Positions 1 through 5,675 of a DNA stretch of 11,752 nucleotides are shown in pieces; position 1 is the first letter of the stretch, and every line of letters starts with the position of its first letter. This stretch comes from Anaerolineae bacterium (GTDB taxonomy: Bacteria; Chloroflexota; Anaerolineae; J102). A model generated the notes under the pieces. It had not been told where the DNA came from. It made no database searches and saw only the letters and a program-made list of their open reading frames with translations. The stretch is from the NCBI GenBank assembly GCA_027036755.1, contig JALWDV010000403.1, forward strand, positions 1 through 11,752. The letters are read 5' to 3'. The position numbers and the translations under genes are program-made.

Positions 1-12
1 GCGCTCGTGTTC

Positions 13-69
13 GGGGGAGGGAGATGACCATCTGCCCGACAGATTTGCAATCCAGCGGGCTCCTCCCCC
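13..69. repeat. REP-like palindromic intergenic repeat
   Basis: Positions 34-60 form an imperfect hairpin: GCCCG pairs with CGGGC and GATT with AATC, around a TGC loop. An outer GGGGGAGG/CCTCCCCC pair (about 13-20 and 62-69) encloses it. The following bases to about 110 are G-rich and low in complexity. This looks like a degenerate repetitive extragenic palindrome. No coding potential is seen in 1-160, and any gene to the left ends outside the window. Confidence 0.45.
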
Positions 70-160
70 GGCAAGGCGTCAGCCGAAGCGGGGAGAGGCC
101 GGGAGGGGGGGCTTGTCACCTGGCCAAATCTGAAATTTCCCCCCTCGGTGCAGCATCGGT

Positions 161-190
161 TTGAGGAGTCATCCGCTGTTGTGCTAGAAT
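161..190 (+). promoter_or_regulatory. Candidate sigma-70 promoter of the GT2-pilin-comF run
   Basis: A TTGAGG box (161-166) and a TAGAAT box (185-190) are separated by 18 bp, matching the -35 and -10 consensus at 4/6 and 5/6. Transcription would begin near 197, giving a leader of about 77 nt before the ATG at 274. It is the only good promoter-like match seen upstream of this run. Confidence 0.5.
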
Positions 191-273
191 AATGCGGTTT
201 GGCGTTTTTGCGCCCAATTCCAGCATCCCGCCCAATAAGAGGACGCCTGCGACAGCGCACGGCAATCCGCCAC

Positions 274-1044
274 ATGACTTCACCCGCCACCATTGTCATC
301 ATCCCCACTTACAACGAGGCCGAAAACGTTTCCCCCCTCATCGAACGCCTCCTCGGCCTCGAAGAAAACGTTGACGTCCTCATCGTCGATGACAACTCAC
401 CAGACGGCACCGGCCAGGTGGTGGACGCCATCGTCGCCGAAAATCCCCGGGTGCAGGTGATCCACCGCGAGGCCAAACTGGGCCTGGGCACAGCCTACAC
501 GGCCGGATTTGTGCACGCGCTCGGGCAGGGATATGACCGCATCATCACCATGGATGCGGACTTCTCCCACAATCCCCGATACATCCCCGCACTGCTGCGC
601 CTGACCGATGATTACGATCTCGCCATCGGCTCGCGCTACGTGCCCGGCGGCGGCGTCCGATTGTGGGGCGTCCATCGGCGCTTGCTCAGTCGGGGCGCCA
701 ATCTCTTCGCCCGCTCGGTGCTGGGCCTTCACGCCCACGATTGCACGGCCGGCTTTCGCTGCTATCGGGCCTCGGTGCTGGAAGCCGTAGACCCGCACAG
801 CATTCGGGCCGACGGCTATTCCTACCTGCTGGAAATGCTCTGGCGGGTGCAAAAAGCGGGATTCAGCATCGCCGAAACCCCCATCGTCTTCACCGACCGC
901 CGCCGCGGCGCTTCCAAGATATCGCAAAAAGAGATCTTCCATGCAGCGGGCACCGTCTTTCGCCTCACCTTCAGCCGCAACGCCGCGCCCGCCGTCAGGC
1001 TTGCCCCGCGCCAGTCCGATCACCTGCAACCCTACGATCAATAA
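274..1044 (+). CDS. Polyprenol monophosphomannose synthase-like GT2 glycosyltransferase
   Basis: This 256-residue protein looks like a family 2 glycosyltransferase of the dolichol-phosphate mannose synthase (DPM1/Ppm1) type. Such enzymes move a sugar, usually mannose from GDP-mannose, onto a polyprenyl phosphate at the inner membrane face, making the lipid-linked donor used by GT-C enzymes. Visible motifs are PTYNEAENV (11-19), VDDNSPDGT (38-46), the metal-binding DAD (94-96), GSRYVPGG (119-126), DCTAGFRCYR (156-165) and DRRRGASKIS (208-217). Its length matches the catalytic-only bacterial form, and no C-terminal membrane segment is seen. The ATG at 274 was chosen because the family motif begins right after it; an upstream TTG at 199 would add 25 unconserved residues. 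No Shine-Dalgarno sequence precedes it. A membrane GT-C gene at 7634-9622 could use its product, but the sugar and acceptor cannot be read from sequence. Confidence 0.88.
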   Translation: MTSPATIVIIPTYNEAENVSPLIERLLGLEENVDVLIVDDNSPDGTGQVVDAIVAENPRVQVIHREAKLGLGTAYTAGFVHALGQGYDRIITMDADFSHNPRYIPALLRLTDDYDLAIGSRYVPGGGVRLWGVHRRLLSRGANLFARSVLGLHAHDCTAGFRCYRASVLEAVDPHSIRADGYSYLLEMLWRVQKAGFSIAETPIVFTDRRRGASKISQKEIFHAAGTVFRLTFSRNAAPAVRLAPRQSDHLQPYDQ

Positions 1045-1065
1045 TCGCCACACCCCGAAACCCCC

Positions 1066-1230
1066 ATGTCCAGACAATCGCCACTTCCATCCAACAGCGG
1101 CCAGGGCATCATCGAATTTGCGCTCATCCTCCTCCTCATCGCCATCGTCGTCCTCGCCATCCTGCTCATCCTGGGGGATGATCTGCGGGCCTTCATTTTC
1201 GATCTGCTGAACACCTGGTTTCCCCAATAG
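1066..1230 (+). CDS. Small Flp/type IVb-pilin-like protein
   Basis: This is a 54-residue reading frame. It has a short polar N-terminus, then SGQGIIEF at 11-18, an unbroken hydrophobic stretch (about 19-37), and a short polar tail ending in WFPQ. The layout matches Flp-type (type IVb) prepilins: prepilin peptidase would cut after Gly12, leaving Glu at position 5 of the mature chain, followed by Phe where Tyr is usual. Total size also fits Flp pilins rather than the longer TadE/TadF proteins, which carry a similar GQ..VEFAL motif. It lies 21 bp after the glycosyltransferase and 32 bp before comF on the same strand, so the three are probably co-transcribed. No tad/cpa secretion genes are in the window. 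The alternatives are a minor pseudopilin or an unrelated single-pass membrane peptide. Confidence 0.7.
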   Translation: MSRQSPLPSNSGQGIIEFALILLLIAIVVLAILLILGDDLRAFIFDLLNTWFPQ

Positions 1231-1262
1231 CGCCGCACCCTGAACCGCCTTCGCCTACGCCC

Positions 1263-2081
1263 ATGCGGTTCGCTTCCTCTCTCTCCCGATTACGCCCCCT
1301 CCTCGACCTGGTCTTCCCGCCCCGCTGCATCCACTGCGGAAGCCTGGGCGATTATCTGTGCAAGACCTGCCGAAAAGAGGCGCAGCCCATCGGCTCCGAC
1401 ATTTGCATCCGCTGCGGCAATCCCCTGACCACCCGCGGGATATGCCATCGCTGCCGTCAGGATCCGCCCGATCCCATTCGGGCCATCCGCGGCGTCTTTT
1501 TTTATAACGGCCCCATCGCCCAAAGCATCCGGGGATTGAAATATCACGGCGTTCGCGGCCTGGCCCCCATCCTGGCCGATTACCTCATCGCCTACATCCA
1601 GGAGCATCCCATCCCCATCGACGCCCTGGTCCCCGTCCCCTTGCATCCCGAAAAACTGGCGCAGCGGGGCTTCAATCAGAGCGAATTGCTGGCCGACAGC
1701 ATCGCCCGCACCCTGAACATCCCGCTGCGCGTCGACCTGCTGCGGCGCACCCGCCCCACCCTGCCCCAGGCCCAGCTCAATCGAAAGCAGCGGCTGCAAA
1801 ACGTGGCCGGAGCCTTCGCCCCCCATGATGGCGTCAGCCTGCACGGCGAAACCATCCTCATCATCGACGACGTCGCCACCACCGGAGCCACCCTGAGGGC
1901 CTGCGCCCGATCTCTGCGCGAGATGGGCGCGGGCGACATCTGGGCGTTGACCGTGGCCCGGGCCAACATAAACGTGGTGCTGGATGCGCCGACAACCCCA
2001 TCCTCGCCTGCTGAAGCGTTTTTGCTGTGGGACGCCAATCGAAAGCAATCAATCCGCCATCCGGCTGAGTCCCTTATTTGA
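1263..2081 (+). CDS. comF: ComF family amidophosphoribosyltransferase-like protein
   Basis: This 272-residue protein has the standard ComF/GntX build. An N-terminal zinc-ribbon-like part holds four Cys pairs (C22/C25, C33/C36, C48/C51, C61/C64). A type I phosphoribosyltransferase domain follows, with PVPLHPEKLAQRGFNQS (124-140) and the PRPP-binding loop ILIIDDVATTGAT (198-210). ComF proteins are needed for DNA uptake in competent bacteria, where ComF acts with the single-stranded DNA import machinery; in many other bacteria the role is unclear. The last 35 or so residues after VARANINVVL are not conserved-looking. The ATG at 1263 is the first start before the family's typical LLDLVFPPRCIHC opening, and no Shine-Dalgarno sequence precedes it. 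The gene follows a pilin-like gene directly. The stop codon overlaps the -35 box of the next candidate promoter. Confidence 0.92.
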   Translation: MRFASSLSRLRPLLDLVFPPRCIHCGSLGDYLCKTCRKEAQPIGSDICIRCGNPLTTRGICHRCRQDPPDPIRAIRGVFFYNGPIAQSIRGLKYHGVRGLAPILADYLIAYIQEHPIPIDALVPVPLHPEKLAQRGFNQSELLADSIARTLNIPLRVDLLRRTRPTLPQAQLNRKQRLQNVAGAFAPHDGVSLHGETILIIDDVATTGATLRACARSLREMGAGDIWALTVARANINVVLDAPTTPSSPAEAFLLWDANRKQSIRHPAESLI

Positions 2082-2107
2082 CCATTCGGGCATGATTATG
2101 GTATGCT
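2078..2107 (+). promoter_or_regulatory. Candidate promoter of the infC operon
   Basis: TTGACC (2078-2083, 5/6) and TATGCT (2102-2107, 4/6) are 18 bp apart, and the -10 box is preceded by an extended TGG. The -35 box overlaps the comF stop codon. The same ATGGTAT(A/G)CT string occurs as the likely extended -10 of the PP2C gene on the other strand near 11111. If used, it gives infC a leader of about 315 nt. Confidence 0.4.
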
Positions 2108-2428
2108 TGCCAATCGCAAATCCGTCCCGATATTTGCAGTTCTATGGCAACTGTACAGGCCACGGCGATAAAACGCCTGAAGAAGCAACATCGGCCATTT
2201 ACGCCAATCCACGTTATACGTAAAACGTCAAACGTCAGATGGTTGTTGGCAGAGCGGCGTCTTGCAATGAGGCATGGCATCGTTTCAGGATAATGACGTT
2301 TGACGCTTGACGTTTCACGGGATTGAAGCATGTCGCCTGTTGGCGGCTTCAGCCTTTAGAATCTGACATGTGAGCTGTATAGCCACTTTGTTTCATCACC
2401 ACCGCAGCACCGACAGGAGAAAGGCAAC
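2108..2428 (+). other. Long infC leader / intergenic region
   Basis: About 320 bp separate comF from the infC start, and no gene is seen here. It contains an inverted repeat built from CGTCAAACGTCA units (listed separately), a small CGCC-TGTT-GGCG hairpin near 2333, and the infC ribosome binding site at its end. infC leaders often carry L20- or IF3-responsive control. I cannot match this one to a known L20 leader fold, so a regulatory role is only inferred from position and length. Confidence 0.4.
2222..2318. repeat. CGTCAAACGTCA inverted repeat
   Basis: The left arm around 2223-2238 carries AACGTCAAACGTCA. The right arm around 2295-2318 carries TGACGTTTGACGCTTGACGTTT, its near complement with one extra unit, around a loop of about 57 nt. 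Because the units repeat every 8-9 bases, the arms can pair in more than one register. A related single arm occurs at 11187-11209. It is probably a dispersed intergenic repeat that lies in the infC leader. Confidence 0.6.
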
Positions 2429-2431
2429 ATA
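2415..2431 (+). promoter_or_regulatory. infC ribosome binding site and AUA start
   Basis: AGGAG at 2415-2419 lies 9 nt before an ATA codon at 2429-2431. The reading frame back to the in-frame TAG at 2357-2359 holds no ATG, and the only GTG (2462) has its purine run just 2 nt upstream, too close to work well. IF3 genes are known for rare starts (AUU, AUC, AUA) that IF3 itself discriminates against, which gives autoregulation. The sequence therefore favours AUA. Confidence 0.72.
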
Positions 2432-3061
2432 GCCAAGCGGAAAAGTAGCCAACGAAGGAATGTGCGCCGCACCCCGCGCACCCGGATCAACGAACAGATC
2501 AGAGCGCCCAAAATTCGAGTGATCGACGAGACGGGCAAACAGTTGGGCGTTATGGCACCCTCCGAAGCCCTGCGTCTTGCACGCGAACGCGATCTCGATC
2601 TGGTCGAAGTCGCCCCCAAAGCCGATCCCCCTGTCTGCCGTCTGATCGATTACGGCAAATATCAATACGAGCAGACCAAGCGGGAGCGTCAGGCGCGCAA
2701 AGCGCAGAAGCAGGTCGAGATCAAGGAAGTTCGCCTGCGCCCCAAGACAAGCGAACATGACACCGATGTGCGTGTGCGCCAGGCCCGCAAATTCCTGGAA
2801 AGCGGCGCCAAAGTCAAGGTTCGCTTGCGTTTTCGCGGACGCGAAATCCAGCATCCGCAAGTCGCGCTCAAAATTCTGGAAGATTTTGCAGAGCGCCTGT
2901 CCGATGTCGGCGAAGTGGAAATTCGTCCCAACATGGAAGGCCGCAGCCTGCTGATGATTCTGGCTCCCATCGCAAAGGGCAAGCCAACCAAAAAACAATC
3001 ATCATCCCAGAAATCTGAGCCCCCCAAACAGGACAAGCCAAAAGCTGAAAAGACCAGCTAA
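2429..3061 (+). CDS. infC: Translation initiation factor IF-3
   Basis: IF3 binds the 30S subunit, keeps it apart from 50S and checks start-codon/initiator tRNA pairing. The protein is about 210 residues from the AUA start, or 199 from the GTG at 2462. The N-domain opens with TRINEQIRAPKIRVIDETG and continues through LGVM, ALRLARERDLDLVEVAPKADPPVCRLIDYGKY. The basic linker KRERQARKAQKQ leads into the C-domain, with EVRLRPKTSEHD, VRLRFRGREIQHPQ and the closing MILAP. A Lys/Ser/Pro-rich tail of about 30 residues follows and is longer than in E. coli IF3. The non-AUG start behind a strong Shine-Dalgarno sequence fits the family's autoregulation. It heads the conserved infC-rpmI-rplT order. Confidence 0.95.
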   Translation: MAKRKSSQRRNVRRTPRTRINEQIRAPKIRVIDETGKQLGVMAPSEALRLARERDLDLVEVAPKADPPVCRLIDYGKYQYEQTKRERQARKAQKQVEIKEVRLRPKTSEHDTDVRVRQARKFLESGAKVKVRLRFRGREIQHPQVALKILEDFAERLSDVGEVEIRPNMEGRSLLMILAPIAKGKPTKKQSSSQKSEPPKQDKPKAEKTS

Positions 3062-3091
3062 CCCCAGCACTAGCAAACACACTTATCTCTG

Positions 3092-3123
3092 AGAGGGTGC
3101 TGCTCAAACGAGAAGCTCCCTCT
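3092..3123 (+). promoter_or_regulatory. Hairpin in the infC-rpmI spacer
   Basis: AGAGGG (3092-3097) can pair with CCCTCT (3118-3123), with an inner GCT/AGC pair enclosing CAAACGAGA. It lies 22 nt before the rpmI start. In E. coli the L20 operator that represses rpmI-rplT is a folded RNA spanning the infC end and this spacer. This hairpin is at the equivalent place, but I see no L20-binding consensus, so its role is a guess. Confidence 0.3.
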
Positions 3124-3145
3124 TTACTTGTCAGGAGTTATCAAA

Positions 3146-3349
3146 ATGCCCAAGATCAAGACATATAAAGGCGCTGCCAAGCGTTTCAAACTCTCCGCCA
3201 ATGGCAAACTGCGCCGTCACAAGCAGGGCAAAGGCCATCTCAAGCGCCGCACGCCCAAACGCAGCAAGCGCCAGTTCGACAAACTGCTCACCGACGAAAG
3301 CCTCAGCCACAAGCGCCGTCTGCAGAAACTGGCTCCTTATCTCAAATAA
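3146..3349 (+). CDS. rpmI: 50S ribosomal protein L35
   Basis: This is a 67-residue, strongly basic protein matching bL35 in full: MPKIKTYKGAAKRFKL, then the Lys/Arg-rich middle, ending LQKLAPYLK. bL35 is a small component of the large ribosomal subunit. The start is the ATG at 3146, because AGGAG (3133-3137) lies 8 nt upstream and the family begins MPKxKT; an upstream GTG in frame at 3128 would add six residues and destroy the spacing. It sits between infC and rplT as in most bacteria, but a 150-bp repeat element follows its stop codon almost at once. Confidence 0.97.
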   Translation: MPKIKTYKGAAKRFKLSANGKLRRHKQGKGHLKRRTPKRSKRQFDKLLTDESLSHKRRLQKLAPYLK

Positions 3350-3360
3350 GAAACCGCCCG

Positions 3361-3510
3361 TAACTGCTAACGCACCCCGGTTGACAAACCACAAAGGGCA
3401 CGAAGGCACTAAGAACACGAAGAAAAAATGTATAAACGTCCCTTTGTGTCTTTGTGTCTTAGTGTTCTTAGTGGTTTTCGGGTGATGACCGGTGACGATC
3501 TTAGTAGTTA
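3361..3510. mobile_element. 150-bp inverted-repeat (MITE-like) element, copy 1
   Basis: The element starts TAACTGCTAACG and ends CTTAGTAGTTA, so its ends are inverted (TAACTRCTAA). Its inside is a long imperfect hairpin made of CACNAAG units spaced 8-9 bases apart (about 3386-3422), matched by the reverse units at 3441-3477. The 10-bp windows just outside (3351-3360 and 3511-3520) share a central AACCGCC, consistent with a decayed 10-bp target duplication. Copy 2 at 6786-6935 has the same ends and the same length. It carries no reading frame, so any transposase must come from elsewhere. It splits rpmI from rplT and must be transcribed with them. Confidence 0.7.
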
Positions 3511-3549
3511 CAACCGCCGATTCAAAATCAGAAATAAAACGAGGTTCCC

Positions 3550-3906
3550 ATGACACGCGTAAAACGTGGCGTTACCGCCCGAGCCAGACACAAAAAAGTC
3601 CTCAAGCTCACCAAAGGCCATTACGGCGCCCGCCATCGCCTTTTCAAGACCGCCAACGAATCCATGATCCACGCGCTGGTGTACGCCTATCGCGACCGCC
3701 GTCGCCGCAAGCGCGACTTCCGTCGCCTGTGGATCACGCGCATCAACGCGGCCAGCCGTCAGCATGGCATGAGCTACAGCAAATTCATGCACGGACTGAA
3801 ACAGGCCGATGTGCAACTGGACCGCAAGATCCTGGCTGATTTGGCGATGAATGAGCCCAAAGCCTTCGAAGCAGTGGCCGAGGTCGCCCAGCAGGCCCTG
3901 GGCTGA
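3550..3906 (+). CDS. rplT: 50S ribosomal protein L20
   Basis: This 118-residue basic protein matches bL20 along its full length: MTRVKRGVTARARHKK, then GHYGARHRLFKTANES, YAYRDRRRRKRDFRRLWI, INAASRQHGMSYSKFMHGL and the RKILADLA region. L20 is needed for early 50S assembly, binding 23S rRNA through its long basic N-terminal arm, and in several bacteria it represses its own operon. The start follows GAGG (3541-3544) by 5 nt. The gap from rpmI is 200 bp instead of the usual few dozen, because a 150-bp repeat element has entered. The next gene begins 13 nt after its stop. Confidence 0.97.
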   Translation: MTRVKRGVTARARHKKVLKLTKGHYGARHRLFKTANESMIHALVYAYRDRRRRKRDFRRLWITRINAASRQHGMSYSKFMHGLKQADVQLDRKILADLAMNEPKAFEAVAEVAQQALG

Positions 3907-3919
3907 CGCCCCGCGAGAA

Positions 3920-4696
3920 ATGCACGTCACGCATATCTCCAGCGCCGCCAACCCCCGTCTCAAATTCGCCAAATCGCTGAAAAAAAGACGGAATCGGCGC
4001 AAACAGCAACAAATACTGCTTGAGGGCCATCGCCTGATTGCCGACAGCATGAGCGCCGGATTTCCACCGGCGCTTTTTTTCTTTACGCCCGAAGCAGCCC
4101 AGGCCCACCCGGCATTGCTGCAACAGGCCGCTGACGCAGGCGCGCAGCTCCTGAGCCTGGAGCCAGCGCTCTTGGGGGAGATCAGCGACACTGTCACGCC
4201 CCAGGGCGTCATCGCCGTCACCCCCCTGCCCGAACTTCCCGTCGGCCAAAGGGGACTGGCGCTCGTGCTGGACGGCGTGCGGGATCCAGGCAATCTGGGA
4301 ACCTTGCTGCGCTCGGCCGCGGCCGCCGATGCCGATCAGGTCATCCTCATGCCCGGCGTCACCGATCCCTGGTCGCCCAAAGCGCTGCGCGCGGGCATGG
4401 GCGCTCACTTTCGCATCGCCCTTCGCGAGGCGAAAACGCCGGATCAGGCCCGGGCCTGGTTGCAACATCACGCCATCCACTTCGCCGACGCCCGGGGCGA
4501 GCGCGCCTACACCGACGTCGATTGGACCCGGGCCAGCGCCCTCATCCTGGGCGGCGAAACCGAGCGGGCCGACATCGTCGATGGCTGGCCCGACGTCACC
4601 GCCATCGCCATCCCCATGGCCCGCGGGATCGAATCCCTGAACGTCGCGGTCGCGGGCGGCGTCATCCTGTTCGAAGCCGCCCGTCAGCGAAGCTGA
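3920..4696 (+). CDS. SpoU/TrmH-family RNA 2'-O-methyltransferase
   Basis: This 258-residue protein is a SPOUT-class enzyme that would methylate the ribose 2'-OH of an rRNA or tRNA nucleotide with S-adenosylmethionine. The N-terminal domain (about 1-105) is the basic substrate-binding part, with SSAANPRLKFAKSL and LLEGHRLIADS. The knotted SpoU domain shows motif 1 (DGVRDPGNLGTLLRSA, 118-133), motif 2 (ILGGETERAD, 209-218, where ILGNEGxG is usual) and motif 3 (IPMARGIESLNVAVAGG, 231-247). The target nucleotide cannot be named. A related methyltransferase often follows rplT in other bacteria. The ATG at 3920 was chosen since it fits the family's N-terminus and leaves 13 nt after rplT; no clear Shine-Dalgarno sequence is present. 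A terminator-like structure lies inside codons 45-55. Confidence 0.92.
   Translation: MHVTHISSAANPRLKFAKSLKKRRNRRKQQQILLEGHRLIADSMSAGFPPALFFFTPEAAQAHPALLQQAADAGAQLLSLEPALLGEISDTVTPQGVIAVTPLPELPVGQRGLALVLDGVRDPGNLGTLLRSAAAADADQVILMPGVTDPWSPKALRAGMGAHFRIALREAKTPDQARAWLQHHAIHFADARGERAYTDVDWTRASALILGGETERADIVDGWPDVTAIAIPMARGIESLNVAVAGGVILFEAARQRS
4053..4083 (+). terminator. Intrinsic-terminator-like hairpin inside the methyltransferase gene
   Basis: GCGCCGG (4053-4059) pairs perfectly with CCGGCGC (4067-4073) around a 7-nt loop, followed at once by seven T, one C and three T. This is the strongest rho-independent terminator shape in the window, yet it lies in frame, about 135 nt into the coding region. 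It encodes an AGFPPALFFFT stretch. Translating ribosomes would normally suppress it, so it may act as an attenuator for the methyltransferase and metF. Confidence 0.6.
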
Positions 4697-4735
4697 CCGA
4701 CACCCCACACACCCCCTTACACCGACATCGAGATC

Positions 4736-5617
4736 ATGAAATTCCGCGATATCTACCAAAACGCCGACCGTCCCGTTCTTTCCATCGAGCTCTTTCCGCC
4801 CAAAACCGCAAAAGGCCGCGCCCATCTCGACCGCGAACTGGCGCAATTGATGCGGCATCCCGTGGGCTTCGTCTCCGTCACCTACGGCGCTGGCGGCTCC
4901 ACCCAGGTCAACACCCTGGAACTGGTCAAAGCCATTCGCGAGCGCTACCAGGTCACTACTGTCCCCCACTTCACCTGCGTTGGGGCCAGCCGACAGAGCG
5001 TGCGAGAGTATGTGGATCGGGCCATGGCCGACGGAGCCGAGAATCTGGTGGCCCTGCGCGGCGATCCCCCAAAAGGCGAAACCAGCTTCAAGGCCGCGCC
5101 CGATGGCTTCCAATACGCCTATCAACTGGTGGCGTTCCTCAAAGAAACCTACGGCGACGCGCTCTCCCTGGCCGTGGCGGGCTATCCCGAAGGCCATGTC
5201 GAGACCCGGGATCTCGCCCTGAGCGTGCGGCATCTCAAGCAAAAAGTGGATGCGGGCGCTGATCTGGTCATCACGCAACTCTTTTATGACAACGAAGATT
5301 TCTTCCGCTTCCGCGATCTGGCGGTGAAGATGGGCGTCAACGTCCCCATCGTGCCCGGCATCCTCCCCGTCACCAAATACTCCCAGATCAACCACATCAC
5401 CAAACTGTGCGGAGCCAAAATCCCGGCGGAACTAACCCGATTGCTGGTGGCCTTCCCCGACGGCTCGCCCGATCAGCAGATGGCCGGCATCGCCGCGGCC
5501 ATTGATCAGGCCGGAGAGCTGCTGGAAAACGACGTCCCCGGCATTCACATCTTCACCCTCAACAACAGCTTCGCCACGGCCCACATGGCGGCCGCGCTGG
5601 GGCATTACTTCGAGTAA
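4736..5617 (+). CDS. metF: Methylenetetrahydrofolate reductase (NAD(P)H)
   Basis: This 293-residue TIM-barrel flavoenzyme reduces 5,10-methylenetetrahydrofolate to 5-methyltetrahydrofolate, the methyl donor for methionine synthesis. Length and motifs match bacterial MetF: SIELFPPKT (16-24, with Glu18 at the place of the E. coli proton donor), VTYGAGGST (48-56), ALRGDPPKG (106-114), AGYPEGH (148-154), ITQLFYDNEDFFRF (179-192), PIVPGILPV (204-212) and PGIHIFTLN (268-276). The gene begins 39 nt after the RNA methyltransferase and is probably the last gene of the transcript. Both neighbours depend on one-carbon metabolism, which may or may not be coincidence. There is no strong Shine-Dalgarno sequence (CGAG near 4730). 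No intrinsic terminator is visible after the stop. Confidence 0.96.
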   Translation: MKFRDIYQNADRPVLSIELFPPKTAKGRAHLDRELAQLMRHPVGFVSVTYGAGGSTQVNTLELVKAIRERYQVTTVPHFTCVGASRQSVREYVDRAMADGAENLVALRGDPPKGETSFKAAPDGFQYAYQLVAFLKETYGDALSLAVAGYPEGHVETRDLALSVRHLKQKVDAGADLVITQLFYDNEDFFRFRDLAVKMGVNVPIVPGILPVTKYSQINHITKLCGAKIPAELTRLLVAFPDGSPDQQMAGIAAAIDQAGELLENDVPGIHIFTLNNSFATAHMAAALGHYFE

Positions 5618-5644
5618 GCCGGCGCTAACGCAGCCCTGTTGGCT

Positions 5645-5675
5645 CAACACGGATACGAGAAAACACGGATAAAAT
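5645..5675. repeat. ACACGGAT-type repeat fragment
   Basis: Two ACACGGAT units (in 5647-5671) resemble the short dispersed 'acacggatt' intergenic repeats seen in many environmental genomes. Only a fragment is present, cut off at its right by the 374-bp element. Nothing else is seen between metF and that element. Confidence 0.3.

Noticed and set aside
192..374. A 60-codon frame starting at the ATG at 192
   Set aside because: It is out of frame with the GT2 enzyme, the product is Pro/Arg/His-rich, and it overlaps the expected transcription start.
397..1227. A 276-codon minus-strand open frame
   Set aside because: It is antisense to the GT2 glycosyltransferase and pilin-like genes, with a Glu/Asp-rich product created by reversed hydrophobic codons.
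1468..1507. GCCCGA/TCGGGC hairpin followed by a T-tract inside comF as a terminator
   Set aside because: About 12 nt separate the stem from the T run, so the geometry is wrong for an intrinsic terminator, unlike the one at 4053-4083.
3386..3477. CACNAAG units as a CRISPR array
   Set aside because: Units are 8-9 bases with no spacers of constant length, arranged as an inverted repeat inside an element with transposon-like ends; no cas genes are nearby.
3785..5395. A 536-codon open frame on the minus strand opposite rplT, the methyltransferase and metF
   Set aside because: It spans three well-identified genes on the other strand and its product is low-complexity Gly/Asp/Ala-rich; it is an antisense shadow of GC-rich coding sequence.
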